Below, piece by piece: positions 19,697 to 29,541 of a DNA stretch of 64,000 bases. Each line of letters starts with the position of its first letter. Position 1 is the first letter of the stretch. A program made the position numbers and the translations under genes. The DNA comes from CAWAMD01 sp963783045 (GTDB lineage Bacteria; Actinomycetota; Nitriliruptoria; Nitriliruptorales; Nitriliruptoraceae): NCBI GenBank assembly GCA_963783045.1, contig CAWAMD010000001.1, forward strand, positions 496,001 through 560,000, in the 5' to 3' direction. The notes beneath the pieces are model-generated. The model ran no database searches and had not been told where the DNA came from. It was given only the letters and a program-made list of their open reading frames with translations.

Positions 19697-20065
19697 TCAG
19701 AACCTCGCGTCGGTCATCGAGGCCGCCCATGCGCGCGCCGCAGCGACCCCGATGACCGCGCCGGTCGTGTTCATGATCACGTCGCCGATGTCCGGCGTGC
19801 GCCAGGTGAGGAACGCCAGCTGCGTCAGCTCGATGCCCGCCGACCAGACGGCCAGCAGCACGACGATCGCGGTCGGCCGCCAGCGCACACGCAGCCGCAG
19901 CAGTACGCCACCCGGGACGAACATCGCGATGTTCGCCAGTCGCTCCAGGACCGTCGGGGGTCCCAGGTCCGGGAGCGGCGGAGGCGGACCGAAGGTCAGC
20001 CACGACACGACGCCGAGATAGACCACGAGCGCCACGTCGAGCGCCAGCCGCCAGCGCCGTGTCAC
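19697..20065 (-). CDS. VanZ-family membrane protein
   Basis: This is 122 aa with about four hydrophobic helices. Conserved VanZ features are WLTFGPPPP near the N-terminus, LANIAMFVPGGVLLRL (the N-x3-F-xP-G motif), SAGIELTQLAFLTWRTPDIGDVIMNT (the E-x-x-Q ... R-x-x-D-x-x-D-x-x-x-N motif) and GAVIGVAAA. VanZ proteins are linked to glycopeptide or lipoglycan resistance, but most actinobacterial members are uncharacterised. It is an isolated minus-strand gene. Confidence 0.88.
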   Translation of the reverse strand: MTRRWRLALDVALVVYLGVVSWLTFGPPPPLPDLGPPTVLERLANIAMFVPGGVLLRLRVRWRPTAIVVLLAVWSAGIELTQLAFLTWRTPDIGDVIMNTTGAVIGVAAARAWAASMTDARF

Positions 20066-20238
20066 GTCTTGTCCCCGTCCGCGTCGAGCCCGCGCGAACG
20101 GTATCGCGGCGAGCTAAAGGCCCGCCCGACACCACGCCCGGAAGGGATTCGCCGCCCCCACGTCGAACGCTGAGTCAGCGCACGCTCTCGGGGAGTAGGG
20201 GCGGCGCGTTCCCGTGTCGCCCGTGTTCGAGGGATCTC

Positions 20239-23200
20239 ATGCGCCGTTCTCGGCTTCTCGCACTGCCCGTCGCGCTGCTCGCTGCGCTCGCCGTGACCGG
20301 TGCTCCGGCATCCGCCGATCTGGTGACTCCGGGTCGGGCGGCCCGCGCGGGACAGGCATCCGCCGTCGGCGCGGCGTCGGCCGCAGCCGGTTGTGGCCTG
20401 CCACGCGGCACCGGCCGATGACGGCTCGGTCCTCGAGGCACGCCGCGGGCACGCGTGCTGGCCGGCGCCGCGAAGCTCGACGCCACCTGGCACGTCGGCG
20501 CCGCCGCCGGCCAGTACGCCGGCAAGGCACCCGGGATGATCGACTACCACGACGACAACGGGATCGACCCGAACGCCCACTCCACCACCGCCGAGGCGTC
20601 CTACGGCATCCAGGGCCGCGAGTGGGCCCGCGCGCTCGTCGTCCAGGGCGCCAACGGCGAACGGTTCGCCGTCGTCGCCGACGACATGTACATCCCCCAG
20701 GACGTCCTCAACCGTCGGGTGGCGCAGCTGCTCGCCGACCACGACCGGCAGGTCGAGCTCGGCCTGGCCGACGGCCCGGCGACCGGGATCACACGCGACA
20801 ACCTCGTCGTCTCCGTCTCCCACTCGCACTCCTCGCCCTACTACTCGTCGACCGCGTGGGGGCCGTGGGCGTTCGAGGACGTGTTCGACCTCCGGTTCTT
20901 CGACGCCCGCGCCCGCCGGCTCGCCGACGCGGTCATCGCCGCCGCCTCCGACCTGCGTCCCGTCCGGGTCGGCGCCGCGGCCTCGGACTTCACTCTCGTC
21001 AAGCGCCACTCCTACGGGCCGACCGTCGCCGACGACGGCACCCCCGCCGGCTACCCCGAGACCGACGTCGACCCGTCCCTGTCGGTCGTCGCGTTCGACG
21101 ACATCTCCGACCCGTCGCACCCGATCGCCGCTGGCGACCTGGTTCGTGTGGGGCGAGCACCCCGAGATGCTCGACGGCAACGACCTCCTCGCCTCCGAGT
21201 GGGTCAACACCACCTACCGGATCGTCGACCGCGAGGTCGGCGGGGTGACCCTGCTGTCGCAACGCGACCTCGGCACGTCCGAGACCGGCAAGGACGCCGC
21301 CGCCCACGCCCCGCAGCTGCGCCAGGAGTTCGCCCACCGCGAGTACCGGCAGGTCGAGTACGCCGCCCGCCTGGTGTCCGACGCCATCGAGACGACCCGG
21401 GCCGCCATCACCGCCGGCATCGACGGCGTGGAGGTCCCCCGGACCCGCGCCGGCACGCCGGTCGCCACACCCACGACGGTGGTGCCCTGGCGCACCGACC
21501 TGCCCGTCGGCACGAGCAGCGTCGACGTGATGCCGCCCGGCGCCCGCCTGTCGCCCACGGTGTCGAACTGCCGCACCGAGAAGGCCTTCCGTGGCAACCC
21601 CGGCGTGCCCGTCGTCGGGCTGCCCGACTGCGAGTTCGCGTTCGGCTCGAACGGCGGCAACCCCGTCCTGTCACAGGCCGGCATCGACCCGCGCGTCACC
21701 TACGACACGCTGCGTGCCGCCGGCGTGCCGGTGCCCGACAACTACGGGTTCCCGTCCGCCGTCGCCCTCGAGGAGACCGTCGCCGTCCACCTGCAGGCCT
21801 TCCGGCTCGGTCAGATCGGCATCACGATCTGCCCGTGCGAGCAGTTCGCCGACCAGTCCCGCAACATCGAGACGCGCCTCAACACCACCCACGGCGACCT
21901 CTGGTACGGCTGGGACTGGACCGCGAACTACACCCAGCCGGACTGGCAGCCCGGCGTGATCTACGACGGTCAGGACAGCGACGGGGACGGCCGGATCGAC
22001 GAGGGGCACGGCCCGGTCGTGCTCCCCGACGAGAACGGCGAGTTCTGGTGCGTGCCCCTCGACGCCGAGGGGAACGACCTGACGGTCGCCGACGCTGCCG
22101 ACGCGGCCGACGCCGCCGACGCGGCCCAGTGGCGCTGCCGCAACCCGAACTGGAAGCCGTCGGCGTACCTGCCGCCCCGCGACGGGCAGCCCGAGTGGCT
22201 CGACCCCGTGCCCGACGCGGCCTTCCGGCGCATGAAGGCACAGATCTACAACGACGCGGCCGGCTGGGACGCGCCCGGCAACAGCCTCGCCGCCGAGTCC
22301 GAGCCCACCGACCCCGCGCAGGTGTGGGGCAACTTCACCCACGAGGAGCTCGACGGCGCGATGGACGGCGGCGGGTACGCGCTCGTGCTGCCGGTGGCGA
22401 TGTCGAACGACTACTTCGGCTACATCCCGTCCTACCGCGAGTTCCAGTCCCACGACCACTACCGCAAGGCGCTGGAGGGGCTCGGGCCGCACTCGTCCGA
22501 CTTCCTCGCCACCCGGCTGTCACGGCTCGCCGCGTCGCTGAAGGGCGCGCCGGCACTCGAGCTCAGCGCGAAGGACCAGGCCGCGGCCGCCGAGCAGGCG
22601 CGCATGGAGGCCTGGGTCCAGAGGTCGGCACCGTCGCCACCGCCGGCACCGCCGCCTACGAGGCCACGCTGCCCGCCGACGGCGGCAGCCCGGCGATCAC
22701 GTCGCAGCCGGCCGACATCACCCGGTTCGCCACCGCGCAGGTGTCCTGGACCGGCGGCTCGACCTACACGGACACGCCGGACGTGTCGGTCGAGCGGTGC
22801 GTCGATCCGGCCGGCGGATGCGACGCCGACGACGCCGGCGCCTGGCAGCCGTACGCCACCGGGGAGGGTGAGGTCGAGGTCATGGTCGACTACCCGCAGG
22901 CCGAGCAGCTGCCCGCCTACCGGGCCGGGCAGTACGCGTGGCCGTGGACCGCGACGTTCGAAGCGTTCGACGGTCAGTTCCCACTGCCCGACGCCACGGG
23001 CACCCGCCGGATGCAGACCCCGGCGGGCACCTACCGCTTCGTGATCACCGGCTGCCACCGTGCGGCCGTCGGCGGCGCCACGGCCAACGACCCCTCGGCG
23101 GCGCCATGCCACGCGGCAGACCCGACGGGGCGCGTGACGCCGTACCAGCTCACCTCCGAGCCCTTCACCGTCTCGCCCTGGGGCGGGCTGACCGTCGACG

Positions 23201-23683
23201 ACCTGCGCATCGACGGCCGCGACCAGGTGTCGTTCACGGTCGGGCCGGCGCCCGACTTCCCGGTCGCGACCTCGAACACCGAGACGCTGTTCGACACGAG
23301 CACCGCCCAGCCGATCGACTATCCGGACTCGTACGCGTCCCCGTTCGACTTCATCGAGGACACCCCCGAGGTCCGCGGCTACGACCCGGGCACGGCCGCC
23401 GACGACGAGCGGTTCTGCTTCGCCTGTACGTTCCGGCCGTGGGCGGACACGGGGGCCGCGCGAAAGGCGACGGTCGTGGTGACCCGCAACGGCAGCGGCC
23501 GGCAGGAGACGGTGACCGCCACCTACGACCCGCTGAGCGGACGCTTCGTCGCGGCCGTGCGGCTGCGACCCGGCGACCGCGTGCAGGTGCCCGCCGGCGC
23601 GGTGGTCGATGCGTTCGGTGAGGTGAACGGCACGGCCAGTGACGTCGTCGGCGCCGCGGTGGCGGGACCGACTGTCCGGCTGA
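20239..23683 (+). CDS. secreted neutral/alkaline ceramidase-like protein, several frame breaks
   Basis: ATG 20239 follows GAGGG and encodes a clean signal peptide (LLALPVALLAALAVTGAPASA). Similarity then passes through several frames: about 20395-20450, 21132, 22618 and close to the end. Key segments are REWARALVVQGANGERFAVV, ITRDNLVVSVSHSHSSPYYS (equivalent to the ATHTHSGPGG zinc region of neutral ceramidases), FVWGEHPEMLDGNDLLASEW, GQIGITICPCEQFADQ and NDYFGYIPSYREFQ. A C-terminal beta-rich domain has VERCVDPAGGCDADD and FCFACTFRPWAD. The end at TGA 23681 assumes a last indel. Family assignment (PF04734-like) is moderate; the substrate is unproven. Confidence 0.62.
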
Positions 23684-24004
23684 GGTGGTGGGACGCCGGG
23701 ATCGCGTGCTGGCAGCGGGCTGCGAACGTGCGCAGAACGCACGGAAGGCGACGAGCTGGGTCTCGTTCGGGGCAGACGCCTCTTGTGGCCTCTGACCCGG
23801 CCAGCACAGGCGACGTGGCACCCGCCCGCCGTCCGATCGTGGTGCGGGTAGCCAACTGTTGGCAGTGGTGCGGATGGGGCGCCCCCGGCCAGATCTGGCC
23901 GGAATCGGAGAAAGTTCTTGCGCCCGACCCCGCCTCCGTGTTTACAGTACGGACCGCCGTTCATCGACCGAACGGCCACATCGCTTCTTTGGGGGGAACT
24001 CCGC
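23684..24004 (+). promoter_or_regulatory. upstream region of the CWB2 surface protein, with an 18-bp palindrome
   Basis: This is 321 bp without a gene. At 23885-23902 lies a perfect 18-bp palindrome, CCGGCCAGATCTGGCCGG. It is followed by TTGCGC at 23918 and TACAGT at 23943, a weak promoter pair with a long spacer. A purine-rich ribosome binding site (GGGGGGAA) precedes ATG 24005. The palindrome could be an operator for the surface-protein gene. Confidence 0.4.
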
Positions 24005-25591
24005 ATGGCACAGGGGCATCTCGCACGCCGCCCGCTCGTCGCATTCACCGCCGCGACGCTCGCCGTAGGGCTGATGGCGGCGCCATCGGCGGCCTCGGCG
24101 TCGTCGTCGCAGAGCAACCTCCAGACCGCGCTGGCGGCGCGTGCCGCCGTCACGCAGCAGGGCAGCTCCCGCGCGCAGTCGACGCAGCCGCAGGCCACGG
24201 GGTCCGGCGATCAGTCCTGCTTCACGGACACGTCGGGCGACACCGTCAACAACGACACCGACGCGCCGACGACCGAGCCGCGCGCCGACATCCAGGAGTT
24301 CTGCGTCGGCTTCGGCCCCACGCTGACCCTGGCGGCCCGCGTCGCGCAGCCGACCGACGCCCGGACGGACCCGGCCTGGGACAACGGGACGTTCGTCGGC
24401 TGGTTCATCGACACGAACAACGACGGCCAGGGTGAGTTCTTCGCCGAGTTCAGCCGCGACGCCAACGGCGTCCTGCAGACGCGGGTGCTGGACATCCGCA
24501 GCGACCAGCAGACCGTCGCCTGCGAGGCGTCGGCGGCCTACACCGGCTGGTACGAGTCGTCGGGCATCGAGCCGTCCTGCATCGGTGGCAGCACCGACGT
24601 CGCCGTCGCGCCCGGCATGTTCTACGACGACGGCCAGGTCGTGCACCGCGACATCGCGCCGAACGACGGCAGCTTCGTGCGCGTCGTCCAGCAGACGACG
24701 ACCCGGCGCGACACCCTTCGTCTCTTCGGCAAGAACCGCATCGAGACCTCGGTCTCGATCTCGCGCCAGGAGTTCCCGAACGGCCCGGTCGACAACGTCT
24801 ACATCGCGCGGCAGGACGTGTTCGCCGACGCGGTCGCTGGCGGCGTGCTGACCGACGGTCCCATCCTGCTGGTCCCATCGGAGGGCACGCTGCCCGGCGT
24901 CGTGAAGACGGAGATCGACCGTCTCAACCCGACCCGTGTGGTTGCGCTCGGCGGACAGCAGGCCGTGTCGAGCAGCATCCTCGCACAGGCCGCGCAGGGT
25001 CGCCGCTCCGCCCGTCACTACGGGACGAGCCGTATCGAAACGGCGGTCAAGATCTCCCAGGCCGAGTTCCGCAACCCGGCCGATGCGACCGAGGTGTACC
25101 TGGCCCGCGCCGACGTGTTCGCCGACGCGGTCGCCGGTGGCGTCCTCATGAACGGTCCGGTCCTGCTCGTCCCCTCCTGCGGCACCCTGCCGACGGCGGT
25201 CAAGCAGGAGATCGACCGGCTGAACCCCGACACCGTCTACGCACTCGGCGGCACGTCCGCCGTCTGTGACAGCATGTTGAACCAGGCGGCCGGGAGCCGC
25301 CCGAGTGACCGCCTCGCCGGCCCGAGCCGCTTCGAGACGGCCATCGAGATCAGCAAGCACGCCTTCCCGGACGGCGCGACCGACGCGATCATCGCCCGGG
25401 CCGACGTGCTCGCGGACGCCGTCGCCGGTGGGGTCCTCACCAGCGGCCCGATCCTGCTGGTACCTTCCTGCGGTCCGCTTCCGGACTCGGTGGGCAACGA
25501 GATCAGTCGGGTCGCACCGGATCGCATCGTCACACTCGGTGGCGAGCAGGCAGTCTGTCAGGTCATGGTTGACCAGGCGGCCAAGGCATGA
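24005..25591 (+). CDS. cell-wall-binding repeat 2 (CWB2) surface protein
   Basis: This is 528 aa and exported: AATLAVGLMAAPSAASA is the signal peptide. Residues 40-230 are a unique extracellular domain with FVGWFIDTNNDGQGEFFAEF. Three CWB2 (PF04122) repeats follow, each with R-I-E-T-(S/A)-(V/I)-x-I-S, A-R-x-D-V-(F/L)-A-D-A-V-A-G-G and LNP-type GG turns: residues about 240-340, 340-430 and 430-528. Three tandem CWB2 modules normally trimerise to hold proteins non-covalently on a wall polymer. The stop overlaps an ATG of the next frame. Confidence 0.92.
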   Translation: MAQGHLARRPLVAFTAATLAVGLMAAPSAASASSSQSNLQTALAARAAVTQQGSSRAQSTQPQATGSGDQSCFTDTSGDTVNNDTDAPTTEPRADIQEFCVGFGPTLTLAARVAQPTDARTDPAWDNGTFVGWFIDTNNDGQGEFFAEFSRDANGVLQTRVLDIRSDQQTVACEASAAYTGWYESSGIEPSCIGGSTDVAVAPGMFYDDGQVVHRDIAPNDGSFVRVVQQTTTRRDTLRLFGKNRIETSVSISRQEFPNGPVDNVYIARQDVFADAVAGGVLTDGPILLVPSEGTLPGVVKTEIDRLNPTRVVALGGQQAVSSSILAQAAQGRRSARHYGTSRIETAVKISQAEFRNPADATEVYLARADVFADAVAGGVLMNGPVLLVPSCGTLPTAVKQEIDRLNPDTVYALGGTSAVCDSMLNQAAGSRPSDRLAGPSRFETAIEISKHAFPDGATDAIIARADVLADAVAGGVLTSGPILLVPSCGPLPDSVGNEISRVAPDRIVTLGGEQAVCQVMVDQAAKA

Positions 25592-25635
25592 GGGGGAACC
25601 GGGGCATGACTCGCACTCCTCGAGGGGGAAACAAC

Positions 25636-26238
25636 GTGAAGTTCCAGCGTCTCATCGTCATGATGCTCATGCTCGGCCTGGCCCTGGTGGCCACGCCGGC
25701 GTGGGCCCAGTACCCACCGCCACCTCCGTCCCCGTCACCGTCGCCGTCGCCGTCGCCCGGCGTGGACATCACGATCCAGAACAAGAACGTGACGATCCAC
25801 ATCGAGTGCCCTGCCGGCTCCAGGAGGTGGGAGAAGTGCACCGTCACGGTCACCCACAACCAGGGCTCGCAGAGCACGGCCCAGAGCAACGACTCGGCGC
25901 CGCAGGACACCAAGACGACGGCGGCGAAGCGGGGCTCGAACGACCGCGAGCTGGTCGCGCAGGTGGCGTCCGGTCCCGACGGGCCCGTGTCGCAGGACAT
26001 CCAGCTGCCGCCAGACCTTGAGCCGGGCGACTACCAGCTCAAGGTCGAAGGCACGAACCAGGACGGTCAGGCCGAGTCGCGGGTCATGAACCTGCGGGTC
26101 GAGCAGGCCGCGGGGCCGCGGCCCGAGCAGGCCGGTGCCTCCAACGGCTTCGGGATCACCCCGCTGCACGTGCTGATCGCCATGCTGCTCGTCGTCGGTG
26201 CGGCGCTGCTCGCCTACCGTCGCCGTCAGCAAGGCTGA
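25636..26238 (+). CDS. proline-rich secreted protein with C-terminal membrane anchor
   Basis: This is about 200 aa. GTG 25636, preceded by GAGGGGG, gives a standard signal peptide (RLIVMMLMLGLALVATPAWA). An ATG at 25588 overlapping the previous stop would add 16 residues and spoil the signal peptide. After the cleavage site comes a Pro-Ser run (YPPPPPSPSPSPSPSPG), then a beta-type domain with HIECPAGSRRWEKCTVTVTH (two Cys), and a final helix HVLIAMLLVVGAALLAYRRR. It is probably co-transcribed with the CWB2 protein and ends at the hairpin at 26262. The function is unknown. Confidence 0.7.
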   Translation: MKFQRLIVMMLMLGLALVATPAWAQYPPPPPSPSPSPSPSPGVDITIQNKNVTIHIECPAGSRRWEKCTVTVTHNQGSQSTAQSNDSAPQDTKTTAAKRGSNDRELVAQVASGPDGPVSQDIQLPPDLEPGDYQLKVEGTNQDGQAESRVMNLRVEQAAGPRPEQAGASNGFGITPLHVLIAMLLVVGAALLAYRRRQQG

Positions 26239-26261
26239 TGATCTAGCCGACGCTTCAACGT

Positions 26262-26298
26262 CGACGCTCCCGGCACCGTGAGGTGACCGGGAGCGTCG
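26262..26298 (+). terminator. hairpin terminator after the CWB2 operon
   Basis: The arms CGACGCTCCCGG and CCGGGAGCGTCG pair over 12 bp and continue inward as CACC/GGTG around GTGA with one bulged A. There is a short GTTG tail, so it is intrinsic-like but lacks a long T run. Confidence 0.7.
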
Positions 26299-26374
26299 CG
26301 TTGTGGCCGTCGGGTGATGTGGTGACGGTCGCCGCTCGCGAGGGTGGCGCGGCGGAGCGCCAGAGCCGGCGGGC

Positions 26375-26602
26375 TCAGCCGTACCGGCGCAGCTCCTCCT
26401 CGAACTCGACCACAGTCTGCTGTGCGCAGTCACGCTCCTCGGGTTCGCACCGGACGAACACCGCGCCGTTGCCCCGCGCCAGCAGGTCGCGGAAGTGCTC
26501 GCAACCGAGGCACCCCTGGGCGGCCACGTAGTCGCCCTGCGCGCAGCACCACACCTGTCCGTTGTCGACGGAGCGCACGGTCGTTCGTCGTCTGGCGGCC
26601 AT
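26375..26602 (-). CDS. small four-cysteine protein, possible zinc ribbon
   Basis: This is 75 aa. ATG 26602 has AGAGGG 6 bases upstream. Cysteines are spaced as C-x10-C-L-G-C-x17-C (WCCAQGDYVAAQGCLGCEHF ... VFVRCEPEE), with extra Cys on either side. The same spacing occurs in the small protein at 30496-30684, so the two look like members of one family that I do not recognise. A metal-binding or redox role is plausible from the cysteines only. Confidence 0.55.
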   Translation of the reverse strand: MAARRRTTVRSVDNGQVWCCAQGDYVAAQGCLGCEHFRDLLARGNGAVFVRCEPEERDCAQQTVVEFEEELRRYG

Positions 26603-26792
26603 CGTCATCCCTCTCGACCCCTGCGGCGCCACGAGGGTGACGACTACGACCGCGATGGGACAAGGGTCCTTCGGCCCTGTGTGACCCACGGTGGCGGTGC
26701 ATCCGCCGGTGTGGTGGGCCGCTCGTCGTCAGCCGGCGCTGTCGTCGGCCGGCACCGGCGTCAGCCGGCGCTGTCGTCAGCCGGCGCTGTCG
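26603..26792. other. intergenic gap ending in tandem repeats
   Basis: This is 190 bp upstream of the minus-strand small protein. Apart from that gene's ribosome binding site and the 16-bp tandem repeats starting at 26727, I see nothing coding. Confidence 0.4.
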
Positions 26793-26806
26793 TCAGCCGG
26801 CACCGA
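26727..26806. repeat. five tandem copies of a 16-bp repeat
   Basis: The unit CGTCAGCCGGCGCTGT is repeated at exact 16-bp steps (26727, 26743, 26759, 26775, 26791). Copies 2 and 5 diverge to ...CACCG. The last copy runs over the stop codon of the DUF1634 gene, so the array sits just past that gene's 3' end. Confidence 0.85.
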
Positions 26807-27128
26807 CCGCGATCGACACGGCGATGACCGTCACCGTCAGTGCCGCGAGGGCCGCGTAGCGCCAGTCACGCTCGAGCAGCCACAGCACGAGCAGGGCGAC
26901 GAGCCGCGCCGCCGGCGTGAACCCGAGCACCACCACACCCGCCATGAGGATCCCGTGCCCGGCGTCGCCGCCACCGCCGGCCTCGCGGACGACCAGGCCG
27001 ACGACCATGAGGATCGACGCGACCGCCAGCCCGGTGCGGAGCAGCAGCGGGATGACCGTCTCGCCGATCTGCTTCTCGCGCGCGGCGAGCCGCTCCGCCC
27101 GGGGGTGCGCCTTCCGTTCAGCCGGCAA
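26793..27128 (-). CDS. DUF1634 membrane protein
   Basis: This is 111 aa with three hydrophobic helices (LLLRTGLAVASILMVVGLVV, GILMAGVVVLGFTPAARLVALLVLW, ALAALTVTVIAVSIAVGAG). The N-terminal ETVIPLLLRTGL and the GF-TPxxRL motif are characteristic of DUF1634, a family commonly encoded next to TauE/SafE-type permeases. It overlaps the 3' end of the TSUP gene by 11 bp, supporting a two-subunit transport function. Confidence 0.82.
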   Translation of the reverse strand: MPAERKAHPRAERLAAREKQIGETVIPLLLRTGLAVASILMVVGLVVREAGGGGDAGHGILMAGVVVLGFTPAARLVALLVLWLLERDWRYAALAALTVTVIAVSIAVGAG

Positions 27129-27957
27129 GGCGGTGCCCCATCGCGAAGAACAGCATCTGGATGGCCACGCCGACGAGCACGACCGCCAGCACCGCCTTGA
27201 CCCTCCGGGAGGCCGTCACCGCCGACAGCCGGGTTCCGGCCACGGCCCCGAGCGTTATCCCGAGCGCCACCGGCGCCGCCACCGCCGGGTCGACGTGGCC
27301 GCGCGCGAGGTAGGCGGTGAGGCTGGCGAGCGCGGTCACCCCGATCATGAAGTTGGACGTCGCCGCCGCTGCCTTGATGGGCACCCCCATCACGAGGTTC
27401 ATCGCCGGGACCTTCACGAACCCGCCACCGACGCCGAGCAGTCCGGACAGCACCCCGGCGATCGATGACACACCCATCCCGGCCGCGAGCCGGTGCGGCT
27501 GGTAGGAGACCGTCTCACCCTGGTCGTCGAACGAGGTCGCCATCGCCCGGACGGTCGGGCCGGCAGCCGTCGCCGCCGCGGTCGACGGGTGCACCGACGG
27601 CTGCACGTCGCGGACCAGCAGCACGGCCGTGACGAACATGACGATGCTGAACGTCCCGGCGATGACCTCGCCGGACAGCAGCGTCGCGATCAGCCCGCCC
27701 GACAGCCCGCCGAGCGCCGTCGCGATCTCGAGCACGATCCCGAGCCGCATGTTCGCGACGCCCTCCTTGACATAGGCGGAGCCTGCGGCGGTCGAGGTCG
27801 CGATCACCGACACGAGCGACGTCGCCACGGCCACCTTGATGTTCAGCCCGAACCCGAGCAGCAGCGCCGGCACCAGCACCACGCCGCCGCCGATTCCGAC
27901 CAGGGCACCGAGGATCCCGGTGCCGATGCCGGTGATGAAGAGGAGGAGCGAGGTCAT
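27118..27957 (-). CDS. TSUP (TauE/SafE) family permease
   Basis: This is 279 aa with eight predicted helices and the duplicated TSUP signature: IGTGILGALVGIGGGVVLVPALLL in the first half and SIAGVLSGLLGVGGGFVKVPAMNLV in the second. Such proteins export sulfite, sulfoacetate or other small anions. It pairs with DUF1634 downstream. ATG 27957 is used; no strong ribosome binding site is visible. The frame stays open further upstream but runs over the divergent gene. Confidence 0.9.
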   Translation of the reverse strand: MTSLLLFITGIGTGILGALVGIGGGVVLVPALLLGFGLNIKVAVATSLVSVIATSTAAGSAYVKEGVANMRLGIVLEIATALGGLSGGLIATLLSGEVIAGTFSIVMFVTAVLLVRDVQPSVHPSTAAATAAGPTVRAMATSFDDQGETVSYQPHRLAAGMGVSSIAGVLSGLLGVGGGFVKVPAMNLVMGVPIKAAAATSNFMIGVTALASLTAYLARGHVDPAVAAPVALGITLGAVAGTRLSAVTASRRVKAVLAVVLVGVAIQMLFFAMGHRLAG

Positions 27958-28104
27958 GGCGCGCCACCATACTCGCGCGTACCGGCCGGGGTATCTCCCG
28001 CGGTGCCGGTCGACCGGACGGTCGACCTGCGGCCGTGCCGGCCCTGGTGTCCGGGTGGCCACGTGCATAGCCTCACGGGACACCGGCGGAGGGAGCAGCG
28101 GATC

Positions 28105-28986
28105 ATGGCCGACGCGATGGGGACGAACCACGCCCTCGAGCAGGCGCTCGAGCGACTCGAGTCCGCCGAAGCGCTCGACCCTGTCGCGGAGCGGGTCGCC
28201 AGCGCGGTCCGCGGCGTGCTCGGTGACCCCACGGTGCGCTCGGTGCTGAGCGGCACCCCGATCTCCCACCCGCTCCACCCCGCCCTCACGGACGTGCCGA
28301 ACGGCATGTTCACGGCGGCCGCGGTCCTCGACGCGCTCCCGGGCCGCTGGGCCTCCCGGGCCTCGGCGACGCTCATCATGGTCGGTCTGCTGGCGGCGAT
28401 CCCGACGGCCGCCACCGGGCTGAACGACTGGAGCGACACGCACGGCGAGACCCAGCGCGTCGGGCTCGTGCACGCCGGCGCGAACGGTGCCGCGCTGCTC
28501 GTCTACGCCTGGTCGCTGCTCGACCGCGCGCGCGGCCACGGGATCCGTGCCCGGCTGCTCGGATGGCTCGGGCTCGGGCTCATCAGCGTGAGCGGCTACC
28601 TCGGAGGCCACCTCACCTACCGGCGCGGCATCGGCGTCGACGAGAACGTCTTCGCCGAGCTGCCGGACGGCTGGCAGCCGACCCTGCCCCTCGACGACGT
28701 GCCCGAGGGCACCCTCACCCACGCCACCGTCGGCGAGGTCGGGGTCGCGATCTTCCGCGGCAACGGCGCCATCCATGCCGTCGCCGACCGCTGCAGCCAC
28801 CTCGGCGGCCCCCTGCACCAGGGCCACGTCCACACCGACGGCGTCCCCGAGGTGTCGTGCCCGTGGCACCACTCCACCTTCCGGATGGACGACGGCACGG
28901 TCGTGCGTGGACCGGCCACCGCACCGCAACCCTCCTTCGACGCGCGGGTGAACAACGGTGTCGTCGAGGTCCGGGTGCGGCGATGA
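28105..28986 (+). CDS. DUF2231 membrane domain fused to a Rieske [2Fe-2S] domain
   Basis: This is 293 aa. Residues 45-185 form a four-helix DUF2231 domain beginning SGTPISHPLHPALTDVPNGMFTAAAVLD, with His residues that could bind heme. Residues 190-293 are a Rieske ferredoxin domain with both cluster motifs, C-S-H-L-G-G and C-P-W-H-H-S, 22 residues apart. It is probably a membrane-bound electron-transfer protein. GGAGGGAG lies 10-15 bases upstream of ATG 28105. It overlaps the Nudix gene by ATGA. Confidence 0.88.
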   Translation: MADAMGTNHALEQALERLESAEALDPVAERVASAVRGVLGDPTVRSVLSGTPISHPLHPALTDVPNGMFTAAAVLDALPGRWASRASATLIMVGLLAAIPTAATGLNDWSDTHGETQRVGLVHAGANGAALLVYAWSLLDRARGHGIRARLLGWLGLGLISVSGYLGGHLTYRRGIGVDENVFAELPDGWQPTLPLDDVPEGTLTHATVGEVGVAIFRGNGAIHAVADRCSHLGGPLHQGHVHTDGVPEVSCPWHHSTFRMDDGTVVRGPATAPQPSFDARVNNGVVEVRVRR

Positions 28987-29519
28987 CCGACCTCATCCAG
29001 CGCTGGCTGCGCAACCTCGCCACGGTCAGCCCGTTCCTGCGGCGATGGATCCTTCGGCTCGGGCTGCCGGTCGCGCGGAGGTGGTGGGCCCTCACCGCGC
29101 CGCTGACCGTCGGGGCGCGGGCGATCGTCACCGACGGAGACGGGAGGGTCTGCCTCGTCCGGCACACCTACGGCGAGCGCCACTGGTACCTGCCGGGCGG
29201 GATGGTCCATCGTCGTGAGCAGATCTTCGACGCCATGTGCCGCGAGATCCGCGAGGAGACCGGCATCGAGGTGACCGCCGAGCCCAGCAAGGTCCCGCTC
29301 CTCGGCGTGTACACGAACTTCTTCGAGGGCAAGTCCGACCACGTCGCCGTGTTCGTCTTCGGACCCGGCGACTGGACCGGCAAGATCCGGGCCCGCGGTG
29401 GAGAGATCGACCGCGTCGACTTCTTCTCGCCCGACGACCTTCCCGAGGGATCGGCGCCGTCCACCGTCAAGCGGCTCGCGGAGCACGCCGGTCGCCGCCC
29501 CATCGACTTCCGCTGGTAG
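28983..29519 (+). CDS. Nudix hydrolase
   Basis: This is 178 aa. A complete Nudix box spans GGMVHRREQIFDAMCREI, then REETGIEV (G-x5-E-x7-R-E-x-x-E-E-x-G). The N-terminal 40 residues are hydrophobic or basic and may associate with the membrane. The substrate, a nucleoside-diphosphate-linked compound, cannot be named. It is coupled by ATGA to the Rieske gene and followed 22 bp later by a nucleotidyltransferase gene. Confidence 0.9.
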   Translation: MTDLIQRWLRNLATVSPFLRRWILRLGLPVARRWWALTAPLTVGARAIVTDGDGRVCLVRHTYGERHWYLPGGMVHRREQIFDAMCREIREETGIEVTAEPSKVPLLGVYTNFFEGKSDHVAVFVFGPGDWTGKIRARGGEIDRVDFFSPDDLPEGSAPSTVKRLAEHAGRRPIDFRW

Positions 29520-29541
29520 CGGACCGGAAGGGGTAAGGTCG

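Noticed and set aside
23684..24435. Extension of the ceramidase-like protein to 24435
   Set aside because: The frame is open but overlaps the signal peptide and first domain of the CWB2 protein. Similarity-like composition ends near 23680.
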